Made by a program: the position numbers and the translations under genes | Assembly: GCF_007995055.1 (NCBI RefSeq) | Contig: NZ_VOQQ01000001.1 | Location: 124,001-188,000 of the forward strand | DNA: 64,000 nucleotides | Direction of reading: 5' to 3' | Origin: Sphingosinicella ginsenosidimutans | GTDB taxonomy: Bacteria; Pseudomonadota; Alphaproteobacteria; Sphingomonadales; Sphingomonadaceae | Shown: positions 9,906-18,398 of the stretch, piece after piece | Layout of the letters: every line of letters starts with the position of its first letter | Numbering within the stretch: position 1 is the first letter of the stretch | Notes under the pieces: model-generated | Seen by the model: only the letters and a program-made list of their open reading frames with translations | Database searches by the model: none | What the model was told of the DNA's origin: nothing

Positions 9906-10097
9906 TCAGCGCCGCCGGACGCCGAGGCCGAGGATGACGAGACCAATCACCGCGACGATCGCGCCTCTCCAAATCCAGCTCGACGAATCGACCATGAAGC
10001 TTTCGGCCGGCCAGCGGATCCAGCCGCCGCCCTGGCCCATGAACAGGAGCCCGCAGCAGAAGATCACGATGCCGATGATGGTGAGCAGGGCTTTCAT
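9906..10097 (-). CDS. Small two-helix membrane protein
   Basis: 63 residues starting [16 protein letters not shown], with a strong GGGGGAGG upstream. Two hydrophobic segments (about 3-20 and 40-58) are joined by a short loop with Trp residues; the C terminus is basic (GLGVRRR), likely cytoplasmic. No recognised family. It is divergent from rph across 89 bp and precedes the DUF6438-hrcA-grpE group on the minus strand, so it may be the first cistron of that transcript. Confidence 0.65.
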   Translation of the reverse strand: MKALLTIIGIVIFCCGLLFMGQGGGWIRWPAESFMVDSSSWIWRGAIVAVIGLVILGLGVRRR

Positions 10098-10186
10098 GCG
10101 CGTCGCCTCCCCCGGCTGTCCCAAGAGGCTGGCGCCGCCGCGCCGCCTTCGGTAAGGCCGCCGCCTCTAATCCTTGGGAGATCATT

Positions 10187-10903
10187 ATGCGCCCTTCGGG
10201 CCGCGCGCCAGACCAGATGCGCGCCATCACGATGGAGGCGGGCTTCACCCGCCATGCCGAAGGGAGCTGCCTCGTCAGCTTCGGCGAGACCCGGGTGCTG
10301 TGCACCGCATCGGTCGAGACCAACCTGCCGCCCTGGCTGCGCGGCAAGGGCAAGGGCTGGGTCACGGCGGAATATGGCATGTTGCCGCGCGCGACCCACA
10401 CGCGCGGGCGGCGCGAGGCGGCGAGCGGCAAGCAATCGGGGCGCACGCAGGAGATCCAGCGGCTGATCGGCCGTTCGCTTCGCGCGGTGGTCGATCTCGA
10501 GGCGCTCGGCGAGCGGCAGATCACGCTCGATTGCGACGTGATCCAGGCCGATGGCGGCACCCGCACCGCCTCCATTTCCGGTGCCTGGGTGGCGCTGAGG
10601 CTTGCCGTGGACGGCCTGATCGAAAAGCAGCTCCTCGCCGCCGACCCCATTCGCGACAAGGTCGCGGCGGTGAGCTGCGGCATCCATGACGGAACGCCGG
10701 TGCTCGATCTCGATTATGTCGAGGATTCCTCGGCCGGGTCGGACGGCAATTTCGTGCTGACCGGCCGCGGCCAGATCGTCGAGGCGCAGGTGAGCGCGGA
10801 GGGCGACGTGTTCGACGAGGAAGGGCTGCTGCGCCTGCTCCGCCTCGCCCGCATCGGCTGCGGCGAGATTTTCGCGGCGCAGGACCGGGCGACCGGACGA
10901 TGA
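10187..10903 (+). CDS. rph: Ribonuclease PH
   Basis: 238 residues. Phosphate-dependent 3'-5' exoribonuclease that trims tRNA 3' ends; hexameric, cytoplasmic. It starts [12 protein letters not shown], the usual N terminus, and carries [17 protein letters not shown] and the phosphate-site segment [14 protein letters not shown], with [15 protein letters not shown] in the second half. Length is standard. SD GGGAG at 10176-10180. Its stop overlaps the rdgB start (ATGA), opening the rph-rdgB-hemW operon. Confidence 0.98.
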   Translation: MRPSGRAPDQMRAITMEAGFTRHAEGSCLVSFGETRVLCTASVETNLPPWLRGKGKGWVTAEYGMLPRATHTRGRREAASGKQSGRTQEIQRLIGRSLRAVVDLEALGERQITLDCDVIQADGGTRTASISGAWVALRLAVDGLIEKQLLAADPIRDKVAAVSCGIHDGTPVLDLDYVEDSSAGSDGNFVLTGRGQIVEAQVSAEGDVFDEEGLLRLLRLARIGCGEIFAAQDRATGR

Positions 10904-11550
10904 CTCGCAAGCTCGCGCCCGGCAGGCTGGTCATCGCCAGTCACAATGAAGGCAAGGTGCGCGAGATTCGCGACCTGCTCGGCCCCTATGGGATCGAGCC
11001 GGTCTCGGCCGCCGAGCTCGACCTGCCCGAGCCCGAGGAGACCGGCGTCACCTTCATGGACAATGCCGATCTCAAGGCGCGCGCCGCCGCCGATCTTTCC
11101 GGCCTCCCCGCGCTCGCCGACGACAGCGGCCTGTGCGTCGAGGCGCTCGGCGACCGGCCCGGCATCTTCTCGGCGCGCTGGGCGCTGGTCGATCCGCATG
11201 TCGATCCGGCCGCCGATCCAGGCCGTGTCGAGGGCGAGCGCGATTTCGGCCGCGCCATGCGCCGCGTCGAGGACGAGCTGGAAGCGCTCGGCCCCGACGC
11301 GAGCCGCGCCGCCCACTTCGTCTGCGCGCTCGCGGTCGTGTGGCCCGACGGGCATAGCGAATGGTTCGAGGGCCGGGTGGACGGAAGCCTGGTCTGGCCG
11401 CCGCGCGGGGACAACGGCTTCGGCTATGATCCGATCTTCGTCGCGGCCGGCCGCGACGTGACCTTCGGCGAGATGGACCCGGCCGAAAAGCACGCGATCA
11501 GCCACCGCGCGGACGCCTTCCGCAAGCTGGTTGCGGCGCTTTTCGCTTGA
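10900..11550 (+). CDS. rdgB: dITP/XTP pyrophosphatase (non-canonical purine NTPase)
   Basis: 216 residues. Hydrolyses dITP, dXTP and dHAPTP to monophosphates, keeping deaminated purines out of DNA. Family motifs: [17 protein letters not shown] (substrate and Mg site), [46 protein letters not shown] and [16 protein letters not shown]. Length is a little above the usual 195-200 because of a longer loop around 100-125. It is coupled by overlap to rph before it, and its TGA overlaps the hemW TTG start. Confidence 0.97.
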   Translation: MTRKLAPGRLVIASHNEGKVREIRDLLGPYGIEPVSAAELDLPEPEETGVTFMDNADLKARAAADLSGLPALADDSGLCVEALGDRPGIFSARWALVDPHVDPAADPGRVEGERDFGRAMRRVEDELEALGPDASRAAHFVCALAVVWPDGHSEWFEGRVDGSLVWPPRGDNGFGYDPIFVAAGRDVTFGEMDPAEKHAISHRADAFRKLVAALFA

Positions 11551-12770
11551 GCCACGCCCCCACCTCGTTCGTCCCGAGCGAAGTCGAGGGGCGTTTCTCA
11601 GACTCTTTGCCGGCGCCCCTCGACTTCGCTCGGGACGAACGGAGGCCGGCGGATTCGCACGACCTTGCCCTCTACATCCACTGGCCGTTCTGCGTTTCGA
11701 AATGCCCTTATTGCGACTTCAACAGCCACGTCCGCGAATCGATCGATCAGGACGCTTGGCGCGAGGCGCTGCTCGCCGACCTGGCTTATGAAGCTCGCCA
11801 GACCCGCGGCCGACGCCTGACCTCGATCTTCTTCGGCGGCGGCACCCCATCGCTGATGCCGCCGGCGACGGTCGCCGCGCTCATCGATGCGGCGGAGGCG
11901 CAGTGGGGGTTCGCGCCCGGCATCGAGATCACGCTGGAGGCCAATCCCAATTCGGCCGAGGCGGCGCGCTTCGCCGATCTCGCCGCGGCCGGCGTGAACC
12001 GGGTCTCGCTCGGCCTCCAGTCGCTCGACGATGCGGCGCTGCGGTTCCTCGGCCGCGCGCATGATAAGGCGGAGGGACTGGCGGCGCTGGACATCGCGCA
12101 GTCCGCCTTCACCCGGGTGAGCTTCGACCTCATCTACGCCCTTCCCGGCCAGAGCGCCGCCGCGTGGGAAGCCGAGCTTTCAAGCGCGCTCTCCTTCGGC
12201 ACCGGCCACCTCTCGCTCTACCAGCTCACCATCGAGCCAGGCACGCGATTCGCGACGCTGGCGGCGAAGGGCGCGCTTGCCCCCGCCGATCCCGAAGAAG
12301 GCGCGGCGCTCTACGAACTCACCCAGGCGCTTACCGGGGCCGCGGGCCTCCCCGCCTACGAAATCTCCAACCATGCGCGGCCGGGCGAGGAGAGCCGGCA
12401 CAATCTCGCTTACTGGCGCTACCGAAGCTATGCCGGCATCGGCCCCGGCGCGCACGGCCGGCGCGGGGGCGTCGCGACGCAGCGGCACAAAAAACCCGAA
12501 AACTGGATCGCGGCCCTCACCCGCAACGGCCACGGCATTGCCGAAGAGCGCGCGATCGCGCCCGCCGACGCGACGATCGAGGCGCTGCTGATGGGCCTCA
12601 GGCTTCGCGAAGGCGTCGATCTCGGCCGGATCGGGGCGGAGGCGATCGATGCCGCCGCCGTGCGCCGCCTCGCCGATCAGGGCCTGCTCTGGGCCGACGG
12701 CGCGCGCCTCGGCGCCACCCCGGCCGGCTTCCTCCTGCTCGACGCGATCCTCGCCGAGATCGTCAGTTGA
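11547..12770 (+). CDS. hemW: HemW-type radical SAM heme chaperone, with repeat-encoded N terminus
   Basis: 407 residues if started at the TTG overlapping the rdgB stop. Radical SAM protein of the HemW (formerly HemN-like) family, which binds heme and delivers it to target proteins. The core begins [19 protein letters not shown] (4Fe-4S CxxxCxxC) and continues with [10 protein letters not shown], and HNLAYWRY holds the HNxxYW motif that separates HemW from true HemN. The preceding ~38 residues (FVPSEVEGR...LDFARDER) are encoded by a perfect 27-bp inverted repeat and are not part of the family. Another TTG (11607) inside the repeat is an alternative start. Its 3' end overlaps lpoA by 8 bp. Confidence 0.93.
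   Translation: MSHAPTSFVPSEVEGRFSDSLPAPLDFARDERRPADSHDLALYIHWPFCVSKCPYCDFNSHVRESIDQDAWREALLADLAYEARQTRGRRLTSIFFGGGTPSLMPPATVAALIDAAEAQWGFAPGIEITLEANPNSAEAARFADLAAAGVNRVSLGLQSLDDAALRFLGRAHDKAEGLAALDIAQSAFTRVSFDLIYALPGQSAAAWEAELSSALSFGTGHLSLYQLTIEPGTRFATLAAKGALAPADPEEGAALYELTQALTGAAGLPAYEISNHARPGEESRHNLAYWRYRSYAGIGPGAHGRRGGVATQRHKKPENWIAALTRNGHGIAEERAIAPADATIEALLMGLRLREGVDLGRIGAEAIDAAAVRRLADQGLLWADGARLGATPAGFLLLDAILAEIVS
11567..11640. repeat. Perfect 27-bp-arm inverted repeat inside hemW
   Basis: Arms 11567-11593 and 11614-11640 are perfect reverse complements (start GTTCGTCCCGAGCG, end CGCTCGGGACGAAC) around a 20-bp spacer. The core resembles a dispersed sphingomonad repeat around 'CGAGCGAAGTCGA'. 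It lies within the translated frame of hemW and keeps it open. Confidence 0.92.
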
Positions 12771-13938
12771 AACCCCGTGGGGCCGGCGACACCACGTTCG
12801 CGCCCCCAGCCGACACTTCCCGCACCTCGAGCGCGCGTTCGGCGACGCCGTCGCGGCCGAAGCGGAAGGCCCCGTCGACGCCCGCAAAGCCACCGGCATC
12901 GTGCAGCGCGCGCTCGGGGAAACGCCGGCCGATCGGCCAATCCGCCGCGATCCGGCTGGCGAGCAGCACCGCATCATAGCCGAGCGTCGAGAGCCGGAAC
13001 GGCACGGCATTGTAACGGGCACGGTAGCGCTGGCGGAAAGCGGCGAAATTGCCGTCCGTCGGCGCCGCGAACCAGGCGCCGCGAAGGCCGGTGGCGGCGC
13101 CGAGATTGGTTTCGGTCGCCCACAATTCGGTGCCAAGGATTTGGGGCTGCGGCGAAACCGCGCGGATCGACGGGGCAAGCTGCACCGCGACCTGCGCGCC
13201 ATCGGCGATCAGCACCGCATCGGAGCGCCCGCGCGCGTTGAGCCGCGCCGCCGCCTGCCGCAGGCCGGCGGCGCTGCGATCATAGGTTTCGATCCCCGTG
13301 AGGCTGCCACCCGCACCCTCGACCGCCTGGGTCAACGCGCGGCGGGCGCGATCTCCATAAACGCCCTGCGGCACCAGCGCCCCGAACCGCTGCACCCCGC
13401 GCGACCGGGCGAACGCGACCACCCGATCGATCGACTGCCCCGGGGTGATCCCCATCAGGTAGACGCCCGATCCGGCGACGCTGACATCGTTGGAAAAGGC
13501 GATCACCGGCACGGTCTCGCGCGCCGCGATCGGGGCGACGACGCGCACGTCCTCCGCGAGCAGCGGCCCGAGGATCAGGCCACTGCCGTCGGCCAGCGCA
13601 TCGTTGGCGGCGGCGGCAGCGCCGTGGCTGGTATCATAAGCGGTGATGCGGATGCGCTGGCCGCCAGTGTCGAACAAGGCGAGATTGGCGGCATTGAGAA
13701 GCGATTGGCCGAGCGCCGCATTGGGGCCGGACAGCGGCACCAGCACCGCGACGCGATTGCGGGTCTCATCCGGCGGGAGCCGCGAGGGCCCCTCCGGCGT
13801 GGTCGGCCGGATCTCGGGCGGCGGTGGCGTGGCGGGCCCGCTCGGCCGCGGCACGCAGCCGGCGATCGTCACCGCGAGCAGCGCAAGCCCGATCAGCTTG
13901 AAAGGGTTTCCTTGCGGACGAAGCGACAGCGATGCCAT
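12763..13938 (-). CDS. Penicillin-binding protein activator (LpoA-like) lipoprotein
   Basis: 391 residues. Predicted outer-membrane lipoprotein: hydrophobic segment then lipobox IAGC at about 25-28. A Pro-rich linker (to about 60) leads to a periplasmic-binding-protein-like type I fold (VAVLVPLSGPNAALGQSLLN; DTSHGAAAAANDALADG; ILGPLLAEDVRVVAPIA). This is the C-terminal domain type of LpoA, which activates PBP1A; the N-terminal TPR domain of gammaproteobacterial LpoA is absent. As in many proteobacteria it is divergent from rsmI-yraN, here with only 14 bp between start codons. Convergent overlap with hemW. Confidence 0.85.
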   Translation of the reverse strand: MASLSLRPQGNPFKLIGLALLAVTIAGCVPRPSGPATPPPPEIRPTTPEGPSRLPPDETRNRVAVLVPLSGPNAALGQSLLNAANLALFDTGGQRIRITAYDTSHGAAAAANDALADGSGLILGPLLAEDVRVVAPIAARETVPVIAFSNDVSVAGSGVYLMGITPGQSIDRVVAFARSRGVQRFGALVPQGVYGDRARRALTQAVEGAGGSLTGIETYDRSAAGLRQAAARLNARGRSDAVLIADGAQVAVQLAPSIRAVSPQPQILGTELWATETNLGAATGLRGAWFAAPTDGNFAAFRQRYRARYNAVPFRLSTLGYDAVLLASRIAADWPIGRRFPERALHDAGGFAGVDGAFRFGRDGVAERALEVREVSAGGANVVSPAPRGFN

Positions 13939-13952
13939 GACGTGACCCTCGG

Positions 13953-14783
13953 ATGGACGACAAGCTCGAACCCGGCCTCTATATCGTGGCGACCCCGATC
14001 GGCAATCTTTCCGATCTGGCGCCGCGCGCCGCCGCGATTCTCGCCGGCGCCGATCTGATCGCGGTCGAAGACAGCCGCGTGACCGCCAAGCTGCTGCGCC
14101 ATATCGGTGCCCGGCGGCCGATGATCCCCTATCACGATCACAATGCCGACAAGGTCCGGCCCGGCCTGATCGCGCGGATGGCGGCCGAGGCGGTGGCTTT
14201 GGTCAGCGACGCCGGAACGCCGCTCATCTCCGATCCCGGCTACAAGCTCGTCCGCGACGCGCGGGCGGCGGGGGTGAAGGTGACGACGATCCCCGGCCCG
14301 AGCGCCGTCATCGCCGCGCTCACCCTCGCCGGCCTGCCGACCGACCGATTCGCCTTCCTGGGCTTCCTTCCTTCAAAAGCAGGCGCGCGCGCCACGGCGA
14401 TCGCCGATGCGGCCGCGTTCGACGGGACTTTGGTCTTCTATGAAAGCGGGCCGAGGCTCGGCGGGGCGCTGGCGGCGCTGCGCGACGGCCTTGGCAGACG
14501 CGACGCCGCCGTGGTGCGCGAGATCAGCAAGGCGTTCGAGGAGACGGTGACGGGCACGCTCGCCGCGCTCGCCGATCGCTATGCCGAAGCGCCGCCCAAG
14601 GGCGAGATCGTGATCGTCGTCGGGCCGCCCGGCGAGGCGGCGCCGGCCGACGAGGCCGCGATCGATGCCGCGCTCGCCGAGGCGCTGACCCGCCTCTCCC
14701 CTTCGCGCGCGGCGGCCGAGGTGGCGGCGGCGCTCGGCGTGCCCAGGCGCCTCGCCTATGAGCGTGCGCAGACGCTCAAGTGA
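13953..14783 (+). CDS. rsmI: 16S rRNA (cytidine1402-2'-O)-methyltransferase
   Basis: 276 residues. SAM-dependent enzyme that 2'-O-methylates C1402 at the ribosomal P site. It has the tetrapyrrole-methylase-like fold: LYIVATPIGNLSDLAPRA at the N terminus, VEDSRVTAKLLRHIG, LVSDAGTPLISDPGYKLV and IPGPSAVIAALTLAGLP. Length normal. Its stop overlaps the yraN GTG start. The promoter must lie inside the divergent lpoA-like gene, given the 14-bp spacing. Confidence 0.97.
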   Translation: MDDKLEPGLYIVATPIGNLSDLAPRAAAILAGADLIAVEDSRVTAKLLRHIGARRPMIPYHDHNADKVRPGLIARMAAEAVALVSDAGTPLISDPGYKLVRDARAAGVKVTTIPGPSAVIAALTLAGLPTDRFAFLGFLPSKAGARATAIADAAAFDGTLVFYESGPRLGGALAALRDGLGRRDAAVVREISKAFEETVTGTLAALADRYAEAPPKGEIVIVVGPPGEAAPADEAAIDAALAEALTRLSPSRAAAEVAAALGVPRRLAYERAQTLK

Positions 14784-15130
14784 CGCGCCAGCAGGCCGAG
14801 CGCGGCGGGCGTCGGGCAGAGCGGATCGCGGCCTGGTGGCTGCGGCTGAAAGGCTGGCGAATCCTGGCGATGCGGGCGCGCACCCCCGTCGGCGAGGTCG
14901 ATATCGTCGCCCGGCGCGGCCGCACCCTCGCCTTCGTCGAGGTCAAGGCGCGCGCGGGCGAGGCCGAAGCGGCGCAATCGCTCGACGAGTGGCGGCTGCG
15001 CCGTGTCGCGCGCGCCGCCGAAGCGCTCGCCGCCCGGCACGCCCGGCCGGGCGACACGATCCGCATCGACGCCATCTTCATCGTCCCGGGCCGCCTGCCG
15101 CGCCATCTCGAAAATGTCTGGCACGGGTGA
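14780..15130 (+). CDS. YraN family (UPF0102) nuclease-like protein
   Basis: 116 residues, GTG start overlapping rsmI by 4 nt. It shows the restriction-endonuclease-like core of the family: G at the N-terminal helix (GRRAERIAAWWL), then GEVDIVARRGRTLAFVEVK, i.e. the D...ExK triad. Biochemical role not established; a Holliday-junction-resolvase-like activity has been proposed from the fold. Gene order rsmI-yraN-gshB is common in proteobacteria. Confidence 0.93.
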   Translation: MTRQQAERGGRRAERIAAWWLRLKGWRILAMRARTPVGEVDIVARRGRTLAFVEVKARAGEAEAAQSLDEWRLRRVARAAEALAARHARPGDTIRIDAIFIVPGRLPRHLENVWHG

Positions 15131-15187
15131 CAGGCCGCACGGTCGGGCCTATTCCTCGCCGCGATTTCGCCCGGAGGAATGAGCTTC

Positions 15188-16141
15188 ATGTCGTTGCGCG
15201 TCGCCGTCCAGATGGACCCGCTGGAGAGCATCAATATCGAGGGCGATTCGACCTTCGCGATCATGCTCGGCGCGGCCGCGCGCGGGCATCGTCTGTGGCA
15301 TTATGCGCCCGAAGCGCTGAGCTGGCGGGACGGGCGCCTTTGGGCGGAAGCGCATCCGGTCACGGTCCAGCGCGTCGCCGGCGATCATTTCCGCTTCGGC
15401 GATCCTGAGCTGATCGACCTCGGCCGCGACGTCGACGTCGTGCTGATGCGGCAGGACCCGCCCTTCGATCTCGGCTACATCACCGCGACCCACCTGCTGG
15501 AGCGCATCCGGGGCGAAACCCTGGTGGTCAACGATCCGGTGAGCGTTCGCAACGCGCCCGAGAAGGTCTGGGTGCTGGATTTCGCGCGCTTCATGCCGCC
15601 GACGCTCGTCACCCGCTCGCTCGATCGCGCCCGCGAATTCCTCGAGGAGCATGGCGAGATCGTCGTGAAGCCGCTCCACGGCTTCGCCGGCGGCTCGGTC
15701 TTCCGCATCGGCCGCGACGGCCAGAACCTCGCCTCGCTGATCGAGTTGTTCAACACCGCCTACCGCGAGCCGCATGTCGTCCAGGCCTTCCTTCCCGGCG
15801 TCGCCAAGGGGGACAAGCGGATCGTCCTGGTCGACGGCGAGGTTGCCGGCGCGGTGAACCGGATCCCCGGCGCGGGCGAGATTCGCTCCAACCTCGCGGT
15901 CGGCGGCACCGCCGCGAAGACCGACCTGACGCCGCGCGAGCTCGAAATCTGCGCCGCGATCGGGCCGGAGCTCAAGAAGCGCGGCCTGCTCTTCGTCGGC
16001 ATCGACGTGATCGGCGGCCAGTGGCTGACCGAGATCAACGTCACCTCCCCCACCGGCATCGTCGCCATCGACCGTTTCAACGGGACCGACACGCCGGCGC
16101 GCATCTGGGATGCGATCGAGGCGAAGCTGGCGGCGCGCTAG
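15188..16141 (+). CDS. gshB: Glutathione synthetase
   Basis: 317 residues. ATP-grasp enzyme joining gamma-glutamylcysteine and glycine. N-terminal MSLRVAVQMDPLESINIEGD is the family start, with ATP-grasp segments GEIVVKPLHGFAGGSVFRI, VQAFLPGVAKGDKRIVLVDG and LTEINVTSPTGI. I start at the second of two in-frame ATGs because GGAGG lies 10 nt before it and only 1 nt before the first. It lies 57 bp after yraN. After it comes an AT-richer 120-bp region with a CtrA-like half-site. Confidence 0.96.
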   Translation: MSLRVAVQMDPLESINIEGDSTFAIMLGAAARGHRLWHYAPEALSWRDGRLWAEAHPVTVQRVAGDHFRFGDPELIDLGRDVDVVLMRQDPPFDLGYITATHLLERIRGETLVVNDPVSVRNAPEKVWVLDFARFMPPTLVTRSLDRAREFLEEHGEIVVKPLHGFAGGSVFRIGRDGQNLASLIELFNTAYREPHVVQAFLPGVAKGDKRIVLVDGEVAGAVNRIPGAGEIRSNLAVGGTAAKTDLTPRELEICAAIGPELKKRGLLFVGIDVIGGQWLTEINVTSPTGIVAIDRFNGTDTPARIWDAIEAKLAAR

Positions 16142-16206
16142 ATCGGTCCGAACTGGCGTCATTATGGATATAACTTGCTGATTTTCTTATGTTTATCTGG
16201 CGGTCG

Positions 16207-16214
16207 TTAACCAT
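16207..16214 (+). promoter_or_regulatory. CtrA half-site upstream of secreted-protein cluster
   Basis: TTAACCAT matches the CtrA half-site seen in alphaproteobacteria. It lies 48 bp upstream of the next ATG in a short AT-rich pocket. No second TTAA at the 7-bp spacing of a full site is present. Confidence 0.4.
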
Positions 16215-16261
16215 TTTCTGACGGACGCGCAGCTATCGCCTCCCCATCAAGGAGGCCCGAT

Positions 16262-16723
16262 ATGCCCAACGCCAAGACGCTTGTTCCCATCGTGCCGCTG
16301 CTTGCGCTCGCCGCGCCGGCGCAGGCGGCGGACGTGACCCTCCGGGGGTCGCTCATCTCCAGCTGCATCCTGACGCTCAGCACCGAAGGGCGGCTCGCCG
16401 CATCGAGCGATCCGACCATCGTCGGCTCGGAGGAATCGGGCGGCAATGCCGCGCTGATGGCCGTGGTCGCGATCGGCGCGACGCCGACCGTCACCTTCTC
16501 GGCGCCGACCGTCGACGCCCCATCCGGCGCCCCGAGCGGTGCCCAGGCGCAAATCCGCTACACCTCGCTCGGCGGCTCCAACCAGCCCTATACGAGCTCG
16601 AGCTCGTCGAGCTCGCAGGTGCGCCTGCTCGACACGTTCACGATCAACGCCCGGGTGACGAGCAGCAACGGATTCGGTGCCGGCGACTATGTCGTCCACA
16701 CGACGACGACCTGCTCGCAATGA
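16262..16723 (+). CDS. Secreted Ser/Thr-rich protein, pilin/spore-coat-U-like character
   Basis: 153 residues, ATG with a perfect AAGGAGG. Signal peptide 1-22 (ends AQAA). The mature part is small and beta-prone, rich in Ser, Thr and Gly, with two Cys (SSCIL near 37 and the C-terminal TTTCSQ) that could pair, plus a run of seven Ser encoded by a GAGCTC-rich stretch. Size and Cys placement resemble subunits assembled by chaperone-usher systems (SCPU type), and a chaperone-like gene follows, but I do not recognise a firm domain. Its stop overlaps the next start (ATGA). Confidence 0.55.
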   Translation: MPNAKTLVPIVPLLALAAPAQAADVTLRGSLISSCILTLSTEGRLAASSDPTIVGSEESGGNAALMAVVAIGATPTVTFSAPTVDAPSGAPSGAQAQIRYTSLGGSNQPYTSSSSSSSQVRLLDTFTINARVTSSNGFGAGDYVVHTTTTCSQ

Positions 16724-17112
16724 AGCGCGCGCCTCTCCTCGCACTCGCGGCGCTGGCGTCCGCGCCCGCCTTCGCGGTCGGGCTCGGCCCGCTCGCAAAG
16801 TCCGGAGTCACGGACACGGACCGGAAGGGTTTCTACCTGACCCTCATCAATCCCTATCCGACCGCGACCGCCTTCCACGCCTATGCGATCGGGCCGGAGG
16901 ACGAGACCGAACAGGTGCGCGTGCGAATCCTGCCCGCCGCGACCACCCTGCCCGCCCGGTCCAACCGCCGCATACTCGTGATCGCGACCGGGCTTCGGCC
17001 CGGCGAGACCTATGCGTTCCGCGTCTGTGCCGAGCGGGCGCAAAACCCCGAGGAGCTTCTTCATGCGCGCGTTTGCTCGCGTCTTTCCGCTCGCCGCCTG
17101 CCTGCTGCTTGA
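16720..17112 (+). CDS. Periplasmic PapD-like chaperone-domain protein
   Basis: 130 residues with a signal peptide (1-19, ending AFA). The body reads like the N-terminal Ig-like domain of a pilus chaperone: FYLTLINPYPTATAFHAYA, then RVRILPAATTLPARSNRRIL and LRPGETYAFRVCAE, the alternating-strand pattern with 'P..t.lp..s.r.v'. The second Ig domain of a full PapD chaperone is missing, so it is a half-length chaperone or a related fold. The last ~17 codons overlap the next gene in another frame. It probably acts on the preceding secreted protein. Confidence 0.5.
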   Translation: MKRAPLLALAALASAPAFAVGLGPLAKSGVTDTDRKGFYLTLINPYPTATAFHAYAIGPEDETEQVRVRILPAATTLPARSNRRILVIATGLRPGETYAFRVCAERAQNPEELLHARVCSRLSARRLPAA

Positions 17113-17461
17113 AGCGGCGCCGGCGCTCGCCGACACCTATGGCGTCTATCTCCCGCCACCGCCGAGCGGCCCGGGCGGCGAGGATTCGATCGAGACGCCG
17201 GGCGGCACGCGCTGTCGGCAGAGCATCAACAATTCCGGCCCCTATCTCGATCTCGGCGCCACCGGCACCGCGGCGAGCCCGATCGGCGATGTCGCGCGGC
17301 AATTCGTCACCGACCAGCGCGACCGGGAGGCGATGGCCTATGTCCGGCTCACCATCCCGATCGGCCGGCGGCCGCAGCGGATCGACTGCAACGAGGTCTA
17401 TCAGCTCGAAATCCAGCGGCTGCGGCGCGAGATCGAGCTGCTGCGGATGAACGCCGAATAG
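17063..17461 (+). CDS. Secreted protein with C-terminal coiled segment
   Basis: 132 residues from an ATG with GAGGAG 7-8 nt upstream, starting inside the previous gene (50-nt overlap). A signal peptide (about 1-23, ending ALA) is followed by a Pro/Gly-rich part (YLPPPPSGPGGED), two Cys, and a Glu/Arg/Leu heptad-like C terminus (VYQLEIQRLRREIELLRM) that may form a coiled coil. No family recognised. Third member of an overlapping trio of exported proteins; it may be a structural or scaffold partner. It ends 1 bp from the convergent xerC. Confidence 0.5.
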   Translation: MRAFARVFPLAACLLLEAAPALADTYGVYLPPPPSGPGGEDSIETPGGTRCRQSINNSGPYLDLGATGTAASPIGDVARQFVTDQRDREAMAYVRLTIPIGRRPQRIDCNEVYQLEIQRLRREIELLRMNAE

Positions 17462-17462
17462 C

Positions 17463-18398
17463 TCAGGCCCGGGGATGGGCGTGCCGATAGACGTCCATCA
17501 GGTGGGCCGCATCGACGGCGGTGTAGATCTGGGTCGAGCTGAGGCTCGCATGGCCGAGCAGCTCCTGCAGCGCGCGAAGGTCTGCGCCTCGGCCGAGCAG
17601 GTGGGTCGCGAAGCTGTGGCGAAGCGCATGCGGTGTCGTGCGCTCCGGAAGCCCGAGCGCGCGGCGCGCCTTGCGGACGGCGCGGCGGACGATCTCCCCG
17701 CGCAGGGGGCCGCCGCGCGCCCCCCGGAACAGCGGCGCCTCACGGTTCACCGGATAAGGGCAGAGCGCGAGATAGGCCTCGATCGCCTCGCGCACCGTCG
17801 CCAGCAGCGGGACGATCCGCGTCTTGTTGCGCTTGCCGGTGACCGCGATCGTCTCTCCCATCGGCAGCGCCGCGCCGGTGAGCGCAAGCGCCTCGGCGAC
17901 GCGCAGGCCGGCGCCGTAGAGCAAGGTCAGCAACGCCAGGTCGCGCGCCGCGATCCAGGGCTGGCTCGCCTCGTCCGCCGCCTCTTCGGCAAGCGCGACC
18001 GCCTGGTCCGGCGAGATCGGGCGCGGGACGCTGCGCGGCTTCTTCGGCCCCTTGATCCGGGGCAGAGCCGCCTCGCGCCCTTCCTGCGCCGCGGCGAAGG
18101 CGAGGAAGCCGCGAATCGCCGAAAGCTCGCGCGCCGCCGAGGCATTCGAGAGGCCCGCCGCCCGCCGCCTCGTCAGATAGGCGCGAAGGTCCGCAGGCTT
18201 CAGCGAAAGCAGCGCCGCGCCGTCGACCGTGCCGCCGAGATGCGGGCCGAGAAAGGCCACGAGCCGATGCGCGGTCGCGACATAGGCCCGCACCGTATGG
18301 TCCGACCGGCGTCGTTCCTTCAGCAGGTGATCGTGCCAGCGGAGCGCCAGCCGGCTCGCCGGATGCGCGTCCGGCCCGTCCGCTAGGGGATCAGCCAC
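17463..18398 (-). CDS. xerC: Tyrosine recombinase XerC
   Basis: 311 residues from a GTG that overlaps the DUF484 end by 16 bp. It resolves chromosome dimers at dif with XerD. An N-terminal SAM-like core-binding domain (about 10-95; RSDHTVRAYVATAHRLVAFL) leads to the catalytic domain with LLYGAGLRVAEAL (first Arg), HALRHSFATHLL (HxxR), LLGHASLSSTQIYT (H and the Tyr nucleophile). The far longer upstream open frame is antisense shadow. DUF484-xerC is a common gene order. Confidence 0.95.
   Translation of the reverse strand: MADPLADGPDAHPASRLALRWHDHLLKERRRSDHTVRAYVATAHRLVAFLGPHLGGTVDGAALLSLKPADLRAYLTRRRAAGLSNASAARELSAIRGFLAFAAAQEGREAALPRIKGPKKPRSVPRPISPDQAVALAEEAADEASQPWIAARDLALLTLLYGAGLRVAEALALTGAALPMGETIAVTGKRNKTRIVPLLATVREAIEAYLALCPYPVNREAPLFRGARGGPLRGEIVRRAVRKARRALGLPERTTPHALRHSFATHLLGRGADLRALQELLGHASLSSTQIYTAVDAAHLMDVYRHAHPRA

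Noticed and set aside
16595..16620. GAGCTC-rich palindromic run as a regulatory or mobile site
   Set aside because: Encodes the poly-Ser tract of the secreted protein; simple-repeat slippage is the plainer explanation.
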